Shown: in pieces, positions 11,263 to 24,238 of the stretch
Layout: every line of letters begins with the position of its first letter
Numbering within the stretch: position 1 is the stretch's first letter
DNA from: Solen grandis
Lineage: Eukaryota > Mollusca > Bivalvia > Adapedonta > Solenidae
Direction of reading: 5' to 3'
NCBI GenBank assembly: GCA_021229015.1
Contig: CM037782.1
Span: 40,597,819-40,661,818, forward strand
Length of the DNA stretch: 64,000 nucleotides
Program-made: the position numbers and the translations under genes
Notes under the pieces: generated by a model
Told to the model about the DNA's origin: nothing
The model's input: the letters and a program-made list of their open reading frames with translations, nothing else
The model's database searches: none

Positions 11263-12146
11263 CAGTAAAACCTCGCTTTAAGACCACCTCGGAATTAAGA
11301 CCACCTCGGAATTAAGACCACCTCGGAATTAAGATCACCTCGCTGTTAAGACCACTCATATTTGGAACCAAATGGTTTTAAGTCCTATTCTCCACTATTT
11401 TGGTAAATTTCGCCATAAAGACCACTCACTATAAAATAAAGACTGTTTTTCGCTAGAACAGATTTTGGTCTTAAAGCCCCAGTGCGTTTAAGCTTAAATT
11501 TGGCGAGGAAAATTTCGAATTAGCAAAGCCTCAAACCATGCTTGATTAGCCTCTTAATGTTTAATTTAGCCCACAGAATGAAATATTTAATGAAATAATA
11601 CGGGAAATCCCCCGGAATCCTCAGCTGGTCAGGCAGGGCACTATATGATAATATAGTGGGAAAAATGGGCTGAGCATTAAATTTCTAAAACACACTGTTC
11701 AGTAAAAATCACGGATGTCTCGGCGTTCATGGGGTGTTTCAAAAGTTCGTGGGCTTTTGCTATAGCTATAAATTGAACAAATTTTGATACACCGTATAGT
11801 AGAAGAGATATGGAGAAAATCCACGGACTTATAAAATAAAACTCCTTATTTGTTAATTTTATGCTGACGTTGTTTGAGCTAAACAATGAATGAGAAAGGA
11901 ACAACTTCTTATTTTTCTAATAGAATCTTTTCCGTAAATTAAGCATTTCTCAACGTCTTTCGGGGATGAAATTCACAAAGGTATATACGGTATAGGTGCA
12001 TTCGGATTTAGCTCTAAGAACTATAAGATACTGGAACTTTAATAGCGATGCTCCACCTGTAAATTAGCTGGAGGCCGCTCTCTGACCGAAATACTGTCGA
12101 AGCGACGGTAAACTCAGACAGTCAAGTTAATAGCGAGGTTTTACTG
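11263..12146. mobile_element. pogo/Tigger-like MITE with 17-bp repeats inside one end
   Basis: The left end CAGTAAAACCTCGCTTTAA and the reverse complement of the right end CAGTAAAACCTCGCTATTAA are nearly identical. CAGTAAAACC-type ends next to TA are typical of pogo/Tigger elements of the Tc1/mariner superfamily. The right flank is TA; the left flank reads AA. Just inside the left end a 17-bp unit TTAAGACCACCTCGGAA is repeated at 11278, 11295, 11312 and 11329, with a partial fifth at 11346. No transposase frame is seen. A section near 11735-11840 (GTGTTTCAAAAGTTCGTGG and TCCACGGACTTATAAAA) might be another nested remnant. Confidence 0.75.
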
Positions 12147-13433
12147 TATACCATATTTATCTTAACCCTTTGTACTTCACGTCGATTGTGAAAGAGTGTT
12201 TTTCCGATTTATACTAATCTCTCTCGACGGTTTCTTTGTTGGTCCAGTTCTTTGCGGCTTGGAAGGCCACGAAAGATTCCCACCTCTCCTCAACTATAAG
12301 AAAGTGAGGTTTACTCTTAGACCACACTTGTCACGTATACACCCAAACCTCTCTTAGGCGAACATGAAAACGTGTCTGTTTAGCGCAGGAGGCTGCTAAA
12401 CAGAGATTGAATGTATTACTTTTCATTCATTTATTATTCTGGCTATTTAAAATAGACTTGTCACTTAGAAAAGATGGTCATTAACCACAGATTTGATTAA
12501 AGTATGACTTAATTAGTTCTCTTTTATAGCATAAGCATTATTTTCACGGTTATTCTCTTGGTTTTACTTCTACCAACAAAACCTACTAATTAAGTAATGC
12601 TTAAATATTTTAGGTAGGAGCGTCTTTCACTGTTCTTGTTTTCCGAAATATTCAATAACTTGACTGAATGAATAAAAACCTTTATAACTTAAAATTGTTA
12701 AGGTATGGTATATGTGGGTAGTTTAATTACAGAGACAAGAATGATGAATTACGTTGCTTTATGTGCTTGCCTGAATGTCTTTGTCTGAATACTTACCAAT
12801 ATTTGGTATGACTGACTGACTGATGTCTTTTTTAATCAGGGTCTGCCCACCTGCCCGGCTTTGTGCACAGACCCCAGAGTGTGACCCTTCACTCCATGAA
12901 AAGCTTTGTTTTAGAAGCCGAAATATGGTCAAATTTTAAAGTAAACCTGTGGTTTGCAAGTTTGTTTTATTTACACCAAATATTATTATTTTAGTGTCTA
13001 AAGTAGATTTGGTAATTAACTGAGCTGATTTGAGCTGAGGATGTTAATTACCATTTTGAGCTGAGCATGTCTGGATTTGGAAGAGTTTGCGTGTTGCTCA
13101 TGTGGTCTGTGTCAGTTTCGACAAATATATGGCGTTGATTTCCATAACATCTTAAGATTAATGTTAGTTACATATCAAGATATTGTATATAATCTTCCAA
13201 ACATTCAAGTTAAAAAATATTTAGAAGTCATATGATATGGTCTTATATCACAAAATCATTTTTTAAAAATCTGATATAGATTTCTGTAAGATAATTTTAG
13301 ATAATTTAGTATATATGAAGAAAATCGCCGTTGCCTTCTACAAATATTAGGTTTGATTCTGACCCTTCTCTGAAATATAGGGGTCAGTAATGTTCATAGG
13401 GGACGAAAAGAACTGACCAACTGGCCTCCTATA
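12147..13433. other. intronic sequence, nothing recognised
   Basis: Contains a small stem-loop with arms CTGTTTAGC and GCTAAACAG at about 12379-12404 and several GAGCTGA direct repeats near 13020-13065. No gene. Confidence 0.5.
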
Positions 13434-13469
13434 TATGGAGGCTATTCGTTGCCAAAAATCCAGCCTTGT
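13434..13469 (+). repeat. 36-bp inverted repeat, left arm
   Basis: TATGGAGGCTATTCGTTGCC and the following 16 bases are repeated perfectly in inverse orientation at 15719-15754. A 36-bp exact inverted pair 2.2 kb apart suggests the ends of an inserted element or an inverted duplication. The 2.25 kb between the arms carries no recognisable coding region. Confidence 0.9.
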
Positions 13470-15718
13470 AATCATGACAATTTATACTTCGGTTCAACTA
13501 AACAGATTTGTAAAAGTATAAACGTTTATCGGAGAGGTACATAATGTGCTCGTATTGTGCGAGTTGATTATCTCGATTTAACTAGTAACGTTTTTACTTC
13601 TAGAATGTAATTTGGTAACATGCAGCTAAGATAAAATGCAAATAATATTTATAATTTTTCAAACTCAAATATACGAAATGTTAAACGACATACACGACAC
13701 GTTTTACGCCGTACATCACGATGTTCGAGAATGGAGCCGCGTCAGATAACACTCTCAGGTTTACAACTGCATACTTGACTTTTACATTTCTACGCGATTA
13801 ACATTTATAGATGATTTTGCAACTTCCATATATGGCAGTATCACGGAAATAGGCGAAGATTTAATGGCGGAGCCAAATTTCACGAGCGGAAAATAAAGAG
13901 AGGTAACTCTTACACCATGATAAATCGGTAAATACAGAAAGATTTCGTATTAACCTGAGTCTGAAAATGATACTTTGTAGATACAATAATTTTATATACA
14001 TCAATTGTTAATCATTATACTTACCTTTGGACTCTTTTAGTATATACATGGTAAAATAAAAACGAAAAAAAATATGGTTGAAAAAATGTTATGTAGCTCT
14101 ATGAAAGGGAAGTTGCTATGTACAGACATTTAAGCGTCATAATTTTGGTTTTAATTTTACTAACGTAATAAGTGAATATTAGGAAATGAAAGCTTTACAT
14201 TAGAAACTGCATAGATTTTTTTTCTCTGTTTTCTTATCCAGTCATACCCTAGTATTAAGGTTATATTTGTGATATAGTAATTAAATGTTACTTAATATTA
14301 CTGGGAAAGGCAGCAGCCAGAATTTGGCCTGTAAAAATTATTGTATAGATCTATCTGTAGCAAATCTTCCATCTGTTTTGACTTGAAAATTGGACAATAG
14401 TAAAGCAGCAACTTAACTGAACCTTAAATATCAATTTGACTTATTCCTTCTATAAATATATTTGTTTTGCATAAAAAAATCTTGATTTATAGTCAAGCAG
14501 TAATTTTTACTGTCTGGGATAAAAAACATTAAGAGTTGGAGTAAGACACAGACAGTTGATGGCATGTAACTTTTGTGTATTTTCTTAAAGAAAGTAATCA
14601 ATCTGCAGGTATGTATATGAACAAACACAGAGATTCAAAATAATATTGGAAGTCAGACACTTTTTTTGCATTTAAAACATTAATATATTAGGTGACAATC
14701 AAAGGATCAATCTTCATTAAAGCAGGAGATATCTTATATCTTTATAGAACATCTCCTGATTAAAGACATAATGAATACTTCAACTTGAACTTTATACTGC
14801 CAATAGTCAATATTGACTACTTAAGGCACCTTAATTTTGGATGTGTTCTTGAATTGTTATTCAAAAAATTGAGTCCGGTACACCTCAACTCTGTGAAAAT
14901 TATGCATTGTTTTTTTCTGAATATTGTGAATAGAAAAATCGACTTTTTTTATGAAAGTGGCATTGAGCGCGAATTCACAACACCAGTAATGACAGTGGCT
15001 AGATATTAAATTTTGAAAAAAGCTCAATTGTGGTGAAGTGGTTTCTCATATCATGTGGCTTTGGTGGCTCGACTAAAAAACGTCAAAGTTAAAATCCTGG
15101 TCAGGGATATAAAAATCTAAATATAAATTTACGGCATGCTGCGCTTATATTGCTGGCTTTACAATGTAGATGAGGTACGTTTCAAAAACTAATCTTTTTT
15201 ATATCTTCTGATGTTGATTCAATACCTGCATACAATGGCACTCATGCAACTGAAACACATGATGCTTAGTAAATAATTGTGATACTGTTTAATTCTCATA
15301 ATGCATTTACCCTCAATGTGTAGACCTACACGCTGCAACACTTCCCTTATTCGTACATGGGAGATAACTGCGTGGAGATTTGCCAGTCGTTGTCGGAAAA
15401 TACCGAAAGTGAGCGGACAATTACGTTTATTTACGATGATGCAGTGGGCGGGGAAATGGGCGCAGCTTATTTATCAACATTGCAAACGTGTAAACCTGGA
15501 TTAAGCTGAGCCGAATCATGATGGTCGGACAATGTAAAGTTGCGAGCGTTAAAGTAAGAAGGCGTTTTGTAGTTTATCAAAATGCATTTTGTTGAAATAC
15601 GTATTTACAATGTTGCATCGGCAAATTCAGTCCAAGAATGTATCTCTGGAGTTTAAATACTAAGAAATTCAAATGAATTGTGCATTTTGTCGGAAAATAA
15701 ACTGTTCAACTCAGATCA
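13470..15718. other. 2.25 kb bracketed by the inverted repeats; content unrecognised
   Basis: No transposase-like frame. A decayed tRNA-like stretch lies near 15060-15110 (AAGTTAAAATCCTGGTCAGGG), and a hairpin with CAGGAGAT and ATCTCCTG arms lies near 14730-14757. The 74- and 67-codon frames at 14785 and 15301 have no recognisable similarity. Confidence 0.5.
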
Positions 15719-15754
15719 ACAAGGCTGGATTTTTGGCAACGAATAGCCTCCATA
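15719..15754 (-). repeat. 36-bp inverted repeat, right arm
   Basis: Exact reverse complement of 13434-13469. Confidence 0.9.
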
Positions 15755-17225
15755 CTTATATTTCCGATTAGGGTCAGTACCAAAACCAGTAATGATCGTT
15801 ATCATACCTCACTTGATTTTTAACTATATAACTTATTGTGATGTCAGAGTGTAATAATCCGTAATGTCACCCCCTTGACACTACGTTTTGGCCCTCTTGC
15901 CATAACGAACTCTCCCTCTCGCGCTTTTAGCATCATCCCGCGGTTACTTCCCTTACCTAGAGACGTTTATTAAAGTCTTCTAATTAATTAACATGACGCC
16001 AAAACGCCCCGAAATGAATATGCATATCGGTTTAATCAGTGAAAAGCTGTACAAACATACGACAAACAAATGCACGTGAATCTTGCTTTCAATATTTACC
16101 TTAGTTCAACAACTACCGACGTATATCTCGGGCGGGGATATACCTGTTTTGGTGTCAAGTTAACTGTTTTCGATATTTACTTTATTTTGTGAAGTATTTG
16201 TGTAGCATTAAACAATTTGTTTTATATCGTTCGACATAATAAATCATTCACACGAGACAAATTAATGACAACTTCAAATAACTCCCTGGTTGACATAACT
16301 TGTGTCGGATTAACTTTATGATATCATTCCGCAGCTACTTGCCATGATACCTCACCAGCGTTCAGTATGCCAAACCGTATACAACCGATCGCTCGCAGTC
16401 AGCTACAGAGTTGTCTTTAGGACTGTATTCCCAAACTCCACTACTTTATGTTAATTACAGACATTCGAAGCACTACTTTTTTCTTTTTACAGGAGTATAT
16501 CTTCAAGTATGTAAAATGGGTTGCTGTTCTGATTTATAAATGTCACGGATACATTGTTCACGCTTAAAATGGATGTTTACAGAGCAAAATAACACGTTTA
16601 TAAACAACAGCACACGAATAGCGGTTACGGTTATGAATAGAAGGTCTACGTAATATATTTCATTCGTAACCGTTCGTGCAGAATCGCATTGCGTGGATCC
16701 GCACTAAGCGCGGAGGGTACAGTTAAACTTGTCATGGAAAATATGCAAATTAGTAAAGTCAGCGATGCACGTGATGATGATAAACTAACAAAATTGCGTC
16801 TCCGTCTGCTGTCACAACAGCAAAAATATTTATTAAAATGATTTTTTTCCAAGAGGCGAAATTTGATGTTGATTTAAGAAAACATACTTAAGGAAATGAC
16901 ACTCGCAGTAAAATATTTTTTTTGGGGAAAAAGAAAAATTAGCTAAATTCTGTTAAGTTTTACTTGTGGTGGCAGTGGTTATCTACAACTGTAAGGGGAG
17001 GTAACTAACTGCGTGGAGTTTGCCGTATCCCATGCTGTCCACGTGCACTTTATGCTGTACATGGTATTCGTGACACTGAGACACCTTTGGTTGAATACGG
17101 TTGAATACAGATGAGCAAACTGAACGGACGACAGTGTTATTATGGTACTTCCAACTAGTCCCGAAACTACCTTTGTAACATACAGATCGCCAATAAAGGG
17201 ATGTGTATCTTTTTTTTTTTTTTTG

Positions 17226-17303
17226 TATGTCTCGACAGTGGATCGAACTCACGGTCTCCTTGTTACAGCAAGGATCTTTTCAACAATTCGGCCACCGGGG
17301 ATG
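17226..17303 (-). mobile_element. tRNA-like SINE head
   Basis: On the minus strand: TCCCCGGTGGCCGAATTGTT, then GATCCTTGCTGTAACAAGGA and GAGTTCGATCC. It resembles a class II (Leu/Ser-type) tRNA head like that of SINE family A at 17811, but what follows (T-stretch, then GGCGATCTGTATG) does not match the family-A body. Either a different SINE or a truncated copy. Confidence 0.5.
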
Positions 17304-17339
17304 GTTTAAGGAATTGTGCACGTCGTATGTCATGTAACT

Positions 17340-17378
<39 letters not shown>
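17340..17378. repeat. poly-G tract (39 bp)
   Basis: Uninterrupted G run; its length in the assembly may not be exact. The polyglycine frame at 17201-17434 is caused by it. Confidence 0.9.
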
Positions 17379-17379
<1 letters not shown>

Positions 17380-17810
17380 TAATCTTGTTCGATTAAGTGT
17401 GTGTCTGCCGCCTCTCCACCATCTGGTTCTCTAATTTATCACAAAATCTGACATTATTTTTTTTTTAAGTGACCTTTTAGAAATTTCAGTGTGGCATTAT
17501 TTTGTTTAAACGTCACTTTTGCAGAGGATTACTTCCTTTCCCAGTCACTGTTTGAGTAGTATATTATAAAATATGTTAAATATCAATATATATCTTGTAG
17601 ATAATAAGTCTGGCAGGATCCTTATTCACGAATTATCCACCTGCCGTTTGCAATAAAAGCTTGCATTTCGATTTATGACTGGGTATGACTGAAATCAGCA
17701 TATCCTTGTATCCTGTTTTCAAATTCTAACCACAAACCCGTGTTTGATATAAAGTAGGTTACATATTCCCATTTGAAAGCGATCATACCGAACATTCTAG
17801 TAAGATTAGC

Positions 17811-18117
17811 GTCCCCGGTGGCCGAGTGGTTAGAGCGTACGCCTCTTGAGCGGGAGGTCGTGGGTTCGAACCCCGGCCGCGACATACCAAAGTCGTAAAA
17901 AAGGGTACTGTTATAGCTCTTTTGCTTGGCGCTCAGCATGTAAGGGTAGTTGCAGGACAGGTTGGTCCGGTGTCAGGATAATGTGGCTGGGTGTGGTATC
18001 ATGCCACATGTCTACGGCGTGATACTGCAGTGTAGCAGCACTATATCTGTCTCAAGTTGACATCGTCTCCAAATGACTGATATACTGTCGGTTAGACGCT
18101 AAACCCAACAAACAAAC
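17811..18117 (+). mobile_element. tRNA-derived SINE, family A, copy 2 (most complete)
   Basis: The tRNA-like head has a clear A box (GGTGGCCGAGTGGTTAGAGC) and B box (GTGGGTTCGAACCCCGGCC). It passes straight into the shared body: CCAAAGTCGTAAAAAAGGG, GCTCAGCATGTAAGGG, CAGGACAGGTTGGTCCGGTG, CATGTCTACGGCGTGATACT. It ends GTTAGACGCTAAACCCAACA plus CAAAC. The head could fold as a Leu/Ser-like tRNA but is linked to the conserved body, so it is a SINE and not a tRNA gene. Confidence 0.88.
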
Positions 18118-18589
18118 TCTAAGATTATTCTTAAACTGTTATCATCTCCATGATCGGTTAAGCAAAGCATGGCCATAAGCACATCATGTGCAGAATATTA
18201 ATAACCCCATTGGCATATCGCAAGGAATATCATATGTGTATGTGCATTGTATCTACAAACATATAAAGTTCATTTTTTCTGTTGGGATTCTTTCACTTGA
18301 AAAGATAAATGACTCTCTTTTGGTGCAAATCTTAAATGACCGTATGGGAAGCGTTTGTGAATTTAATGCGCAACAGGTTATTATTAAAGGTAATTACGAT
18401 TTAATCAGATAGATGCACGTGTTGTGTATGAGACTGTCTTCACGTAGTTTAGAAATACTAGCGGGACGATGGGCGAGACAAATTACATACTAAACAGGCA
18501 ATTTTAAAGCAGGTTGTGTCAGGAAATTAAAGATGAATATCACTTGAGATATACAATTAATATTTACTGTGTTGTTAAGTTTTGCAGAT

Positions 18590-18591
18590 GA

Positions 18592-18641
<50 letters not shown>

Positions 18642-18712
18642 CCCACCTGTCCGTCCGTCCGTCCGTCCATCCATCCATACACCAACCAACCAACCAACCA
18701 ACCAACCAACGC
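18590..18712. repeat. compound tetranucleotide microsatellite
   Basis: Consecutive blocks of (CAAT)n, (CCGT)n, (CCAT)n and (CCAA)n. Each step changes one base of the previous unit, as expected from stepwise mutation and expansion. The frames over it are spurious. Confidence 0.95.
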
Positions 18713-19055
18713 AATGATGTTTGTAACAGTTTTTTCAGAAAACTTATGTACAAAATTCCCAATATGAAAGTAAATGTGATAGAATGAATGTTTTAGTCGG
18801 TACAGGTATGAGTAAACACATTTTCTGAAAATGATAATTTCTCTACAAAGAGGAGGTTGGTAAATTTTACTCACAACAAAAGTCAGATGGTCTAATCGTT
18901 CGTTTTCTCCTTGGTAACCATCATTTGCTTTCCACTCCTTTATTTAAAACATAGTTAATATTTTAAGCACTTGAAAAAATCTTTGACACGGTTATATAAT
19001 GATAAATATCATGAGTATCGTTCACTTTATTAATATTTATAGATTCAGGACAAAC

Positions 19056-19590
19056 TTAGCTAGATTGTGCATTCAAAATCCTATTTCTAATTTGAAAAGC
19101 TTCTTTTATATGCTTACATAGTTTAACTAAATCATCTTTATTATTTGATTTCATCAATAAAACAAATTTAACAAAGCTAGGTCTTGAATAGATAATTTTG
19201 TTTAGATGTTTTTTTCGTATTTCATTGAAGGTTTTGCAGACAAAAATGGAACTCCTCTTCAATGCCTCTATTCTCACACAGCTCACAATACCTCTCAGAT
19301 CGATCAACCCTATTACGACCATAACGCCCAGATTCTATTCTTTGTGGATGTGAGGACACGCGTAATTTTGTAGATAAACTTACTAATTTTCTTGGTACAT
19401 GTATAAAGTCTAAGTATTTCTCAAATTCAACTGTCTTTTAAATGCCTGTATGAACATAACGTACCACACTTTCTATGTCCTCCTTCTAGTTTTGTTTAAA
19501 ACAATCGATTAACAGACCTTTAAAAACAGTACCAAATGTTTTATGGTTAACCGCAAAGGATCTAACCATACATACCCAAAGCCATATTCA
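19056..19590 (-). pseudogene. LINE-type retrotransposon, C-terminal fragment (frameshifted)
   Basis: On the minus strand one frame reads FEKYLDFIHVPRKL then KLRVSSHPQRIESGRYGRNR, RYCELCENRGIEEEFHF. After a frameshift near 19240 the reading continues in another frame as CKTFNEIRKKHLN and IYSRPSFVKFVLLM. This order (S-H-x-x-R-I-E-x-G-R-Y-G-R-N, then C-x2-C...E-F-H-F, then R-x-x-Y/H and R-P-S) matches the region downstream of the reverse transcriptase in many animal non-LTR retrotransposons. The 88-codon open frame at 19056-19322 is only its distal piece. Stops and frame changes show that it is dead. Clade not assignable by eye. Confidence 0.75.
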
Positions 19591-20242
19591 TCTGAGAGCC
19601 CCAAAATTCGGCGGCCCCAAATTGGCCGCTAAAAACTTTAGGGTCGGCGGATTTTCGCTATGTATAGGGTCGGGTTGCCCGAAACATATACTTTTTTTAG
19701 GCCCAAACAAGTATTCATTAGTTTCTATTAAACAATTTAGATATGTGTACTGATCCATAACATATTGTATATACATTTGTACATGTATAATATATACATG
19801 TAACTCTAACTTAAATCACTCGATTTTGACCATTTTTGCTATTACTTTATGAATTAATTTTATTTTTCATCTCGTAATTGAAGAACATTTACAAAATATA
19901 TTCAGTATCTTATCTATTGCGTATACTTATAGTCCCCCCCCCCTTAAAACTTTTATTTCAGTACATTTTTTTTGAGTTGTCTGGTATATTTTTGAATAAG
20001 CTTATGATATCTAACTCTTTGAAAATTGTTTATTTCAGAGCAAATATCAAAATTATAATTAGTTAAATCTGATCGTAGGACACTCATATAGGTTGTCAAA
20101 AATATTCTTTTATCATACCGCGACTTATAGAAAATAGATTTCTTGTTAATATTTATATTTGAATTGTTTTATATAATATGATGTTTATTTTTATTTTCAT
20201 AATGTTTCTCCATTCTATATGATACGATAATGATAACTGTTG

Positions 20243-20470
20243 AACCTGCATATCGTCTCGAAACCAGGAGGTCGAGGCTGGTTCCTCAGTCGTCATATTC
20301 CAAGTCGTTAAAATAGTTCTACGTCTTGTAAGTCACCGATTGGCGCTCATAATTATAGAGAAGTTTCAGGAATGGTTGACACTGTCTCAGAACAATGTAA
20401 CTGACTGTGGTATTATGTCACATGTCTACAGCGTGATGCTGCAGACTCAGTTGCCGAAATTGAGTTTCCT
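20243..20470 (+). mobile_element. tRNA-derived SINE, family A, copy 3 (decayed head)
   Basis: The body is recognised by CCAAGTCGTTAAAATAG, TTTCAGGAATGGTTGACAC, GTGGTATTATGTCACATG and CTACAGCGTGATGCTGCAG. The tRNA-like head is only a trace (CCAGGAGGTCGAGGCTGG). Confidence 0.75.
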
Positions 20471-20814
20471 AACGATAAAATATACTATAAATCCTTGCTG
20501 TAGCTAGGAAAAAATACATATTTATTTATATTCATTGTTTCCTCTTTCGAAAGACCATATTCAATATGTCAAATGACGTTGATGTTGCCATGGCAATAAG
20601 ACAAAGAACATTGGTCATGGTTTTTCACTTGTCTTCTAAAATTGCTGTACTAATTTTTCAGTCTGATCAGCATTTGATACAGTTTGTGGTAGATATGTCG
20701 CATTACTTCATGTCGTAAAATCCTCTTCGATATCAACGATAGCGTAGAAAGAAGTTATATTGCTGCAATATACGACATAACAATGCCTTAATTATTACAT
20801 ATAATCCAGTCACG

Positions 20815-21095
20815 ATGTTCGAAAAGTAAAAATGAAAAGCGATATACGAAATGTGATGGGAGATATGCGATGGGTACGAAATGTGATGGACGATATGCGA
20901 TAGTAGGTTTGATGAAATGTGATAGTACAAAATGTGATGTACGAAATATGATGGTACGAAATGCAATAGTAGGAACAATGATGGACGAGCTATGATGGTA
21001 CGGAACGTGATGGTATGAAATGTGATGGACGAAATGTGTGGACGATATGTGTTGGCGAAATTTGAAAGTACGAAAGGTGAAGGTACGAAATGACG
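20815..21095. repeat. degenerate ~15-bp tandem repeat (TACGAAATGTGATGG)
   Basis: Many variants of TACGAAATGTGATGG and GACGATATGCGATGG follow each other, diverged enough that the period drifts. Seen on the minus strand it reads CCATCACATTTCGTA. No coding meaning; the 81-codon frame at 20733-20978 reads through it. Confidence 0.85.
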
Positions 21096-21719
21096 GTGTT
21101 ATTCATCAGACTATTCACGCGTCAGGTTAATATCATCCCTAAAAAAGAAACAACAACAACAACAACTGATTTCAGGGCATTATCATTTTGGATGTAAATG
21201 TCGCTCAGGTTTTAAGAAATGCCTTTTGCATTAAATTTTCGGAATAAATTTGACATATATTAAATGAATGTATTTACTTTATGTCTCTATATTTGATGTA
21301 TGTATTTATTTTAAGTCTCTGTATTCGTGTTTATGACATAAATATGCAGACGCAGTCTGGCGCAGAATTAAAATTCAAGTATTTTCTTGATATGAATCGT
21401 ATATTTGATTAACAACACTGATATTGGATACGTGACTGTTATGGATTAAAAATTCCGTCTTAATGTAACCAAGCGCACACTAAGAACAGTTTAAGCATAA
21501 CTTGTAAGGAAAGTTTTAGCATCATTTATTTTAGTATTGCGGGTTTTACCTCGATCTGTATGTAGAATTTTGTCATAGCGATGTTTAAGTTTCCGATGTA
21601 TACTCCAGTCTGTTATTCAACATTGAAACTAACCACACACAAACACTACCCACAAAACCAAACCCCTAACACTGAACAATACAAACCGAGGATTGAGCGT
21701 TCTACCTCATTAGACTAGG

Positions 21720-21751
<32 letters not shown>
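21720..21751. repeat. (CA)n microsatellite
   Basis: About 15 ACs in a row. Confidence 0.95.
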
Positions 21752-22836
21752 GCACGCACTATTAGACTGGCGTTATTATTTCCTCCCCCAAAATGACTGT
21801 CACAATTTATGGATGTTTGTTATGAAGGATTCTGTTTTAATAATGCATGAATAAGGTAACACTGAGTAGGAATGACCCATCTAGCATATAATGACTACAT
21901 TTATAGTCATATATTATATTATTTCATTCTTTTATTTCTTTATGAATATTTTTGTTAATCACTGTGTCGCAGTGGATACGGAGTAACTTTATGTTTGGTC
22001 TTCTAACACACGATTTCGTTCTTCCGCGGATTTACGCAAAATAGTGCATTATTTTTTATAAGACCTTGCATCTTTTTTACACGAGTGATATTATTTATAG
22101 ATTAAGAGTCTGTATATGTCCTTACAACTCCACTCTGCGGTTGCTTTTGATTTGATGTTTAATTCATAAGTATATATCATTTACGACAACAGGTATGTTC
22201 AGCTCATAAATACATAGCACGTGACTTCACCCTCGAACAAACTGAAAGATTTTATACATGATAATATTATAATACATATTATAGGATGTTCAATATTTAT
22301 TATATAATACACTCGTATATACTGTGTTATTTCATTTGCAGTCTATATTTTTTACTTATAACATTAAAGCTCGTTCACAGATGGTCATTAATTAAGAATT
22401 TGATTTAAACTATTTGTGTGTATTACTCCTATCAATACCCATCTACAGACGCATGGTCATCCAATACAGCATTCCACGATTGTAAGAAAAATGGGTGGTG
22501 CCTCCACCTACGGCAATAGCGTCACAGACGGTATTGAAGCTATTTTTAGAATTATTTAAACCTATATTTAGAATTTATATTTGCGTGTGCCGTCAAATGA
22601 CTGATATTCACTCTTTTGCGCATGATCTCTTTTCACAGGCTGAACTTATGTATTCACAACCCGGAACTGGTGAAGACGCAAAGTTACGGAACGTGGTACT
22701 TGTTACCGTAAGCACCTGTATCGGGGATACCGTATTCTATATTTAACCGATTTCCCTGACATGGGCGTTTACGAAAATAGCGTTTTCCCGTGCAATTTGA
22801 CTTCCCAAGTTTATTTTCTTTACCAACATTAACAAG

Positions 22837-22861
22837 GGGGGGGGGGGGGGGGGGGGGGGGG
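22837..22861. repeat. poly-G tract
   Basis: About 25 G; neighbouring ORFs with polyglycine or polyproline are spurious. Confidence 0.9.
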
Positions 22862-24238
22862 TACAATTTTGTTTCATTTCTACCGATCATCTGTGAACGA
22901 GCCCCTTCAATCATCAGTTACGCATCCTTTAATGTAGAACCATCTCTTGTAAAGCAGACATTGTTGAATTGCATAATTACCACAGACATTTTCTATGTAT
23001 TGTATCACTTCGCGCTCAGTAGCGTATCAATGCAATGCGATTGTGTACAAACTGAAGTATGGTCGAGACCTCCTTAGGTATTCAGTTAATGAATAAAGCC
23101 TCACTCCGGATAATTATGAAACAAATCAAAGCCCTCATTGCACTGAGAGACTGCCGGCGGGTCATCATGAAACAAAGGGCGAGTTCAGCTGACTTACTAC
23201 TTAGTCTAGTAACTAGAGTTTCAGGAAAACGTGTGGAGGTTATGGTGTCATGATCTTTGCCTCTATCAAGTTCAACTCTGCTTGAACGCTGGAACCATGT
23301 ATAACTATTTCATCATGTTCACCATGTCAATCCTGCCGTCAGTCTCTCAGCACAATGTATGCTTTGATGTACTCTCTGCCGCTGTGCCATGTGTGAAGCA
23401 AGCAATAGTGTTGCTGGTGTCGACCTTGCAATATACAATAATTGTGTAAACAGCTTTATCAGCATGACCGCATCTGAAATAAATTGTAATCCGTTGGTGA
23501 TTGTTTATTTCTCTGTATAAGGAAGCAAACTTACATTTTAATGTGACCCTTAATAAGAAAGAAACATTTAAATGTTTATTTCATACGCGTGTGTTTAATC
23601 AATGAATAGGAACACGCACATCGCTAAATCTTTTTGATATGGAATCATTCGATGGGCTTGATATTACCGAAACATGCAATCGCTGTCACAATCATAGAAT
23701 ATGAAACTATTTGTTTTCCGTTGCCATGACACCAAATACCATTGTTGACACATCGTTTTTCACCATCATGCCCTGTTTTATTCGTGTTTCTTTTGATCCA
23801 GTTTAAATTCAAATAAACGAGTATTCATTCTGATATGGACAATGGTACTTTATACGTGAAATAATTACCTTTGTATTTGATGTCATTTAATGATGTCGAA
23901 ATTCTTTTTTATTTTGATGTCTCAGAGCAAAATAGTATGATTTATGTTATTTTCTGTTTGTTTGTTTGTTTGTTTGGTGTTTTAATTACTTCATATTTAT
24001 AGCGGGGAGTAACGCAATCTTGCATATAAATATTTCACATTCACAACCAACACGCCGTTTTTCAATGTTATATTGAATCAGGGACAAATATAACGTGATA
24101 CGTGCAATAAAAGTCTTGCCTGAGACTCATAAATTGCATTTACACTTCATCGGAGAAATGTGAAGAGCCGTCGACGTGAATAACTCTCAGATTGAAATAT
24201 ATTGAAACAGAAAACATATGAGAAAAATCCAAGGGACA

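Noticed and set aside
17811..17885. Possible tRNA-Leu/Ser gene
   Set aside because: Good A and B boxes, but it leads directly into the SINE family-A body and the acceptor stem is poor; it is a SINE head.
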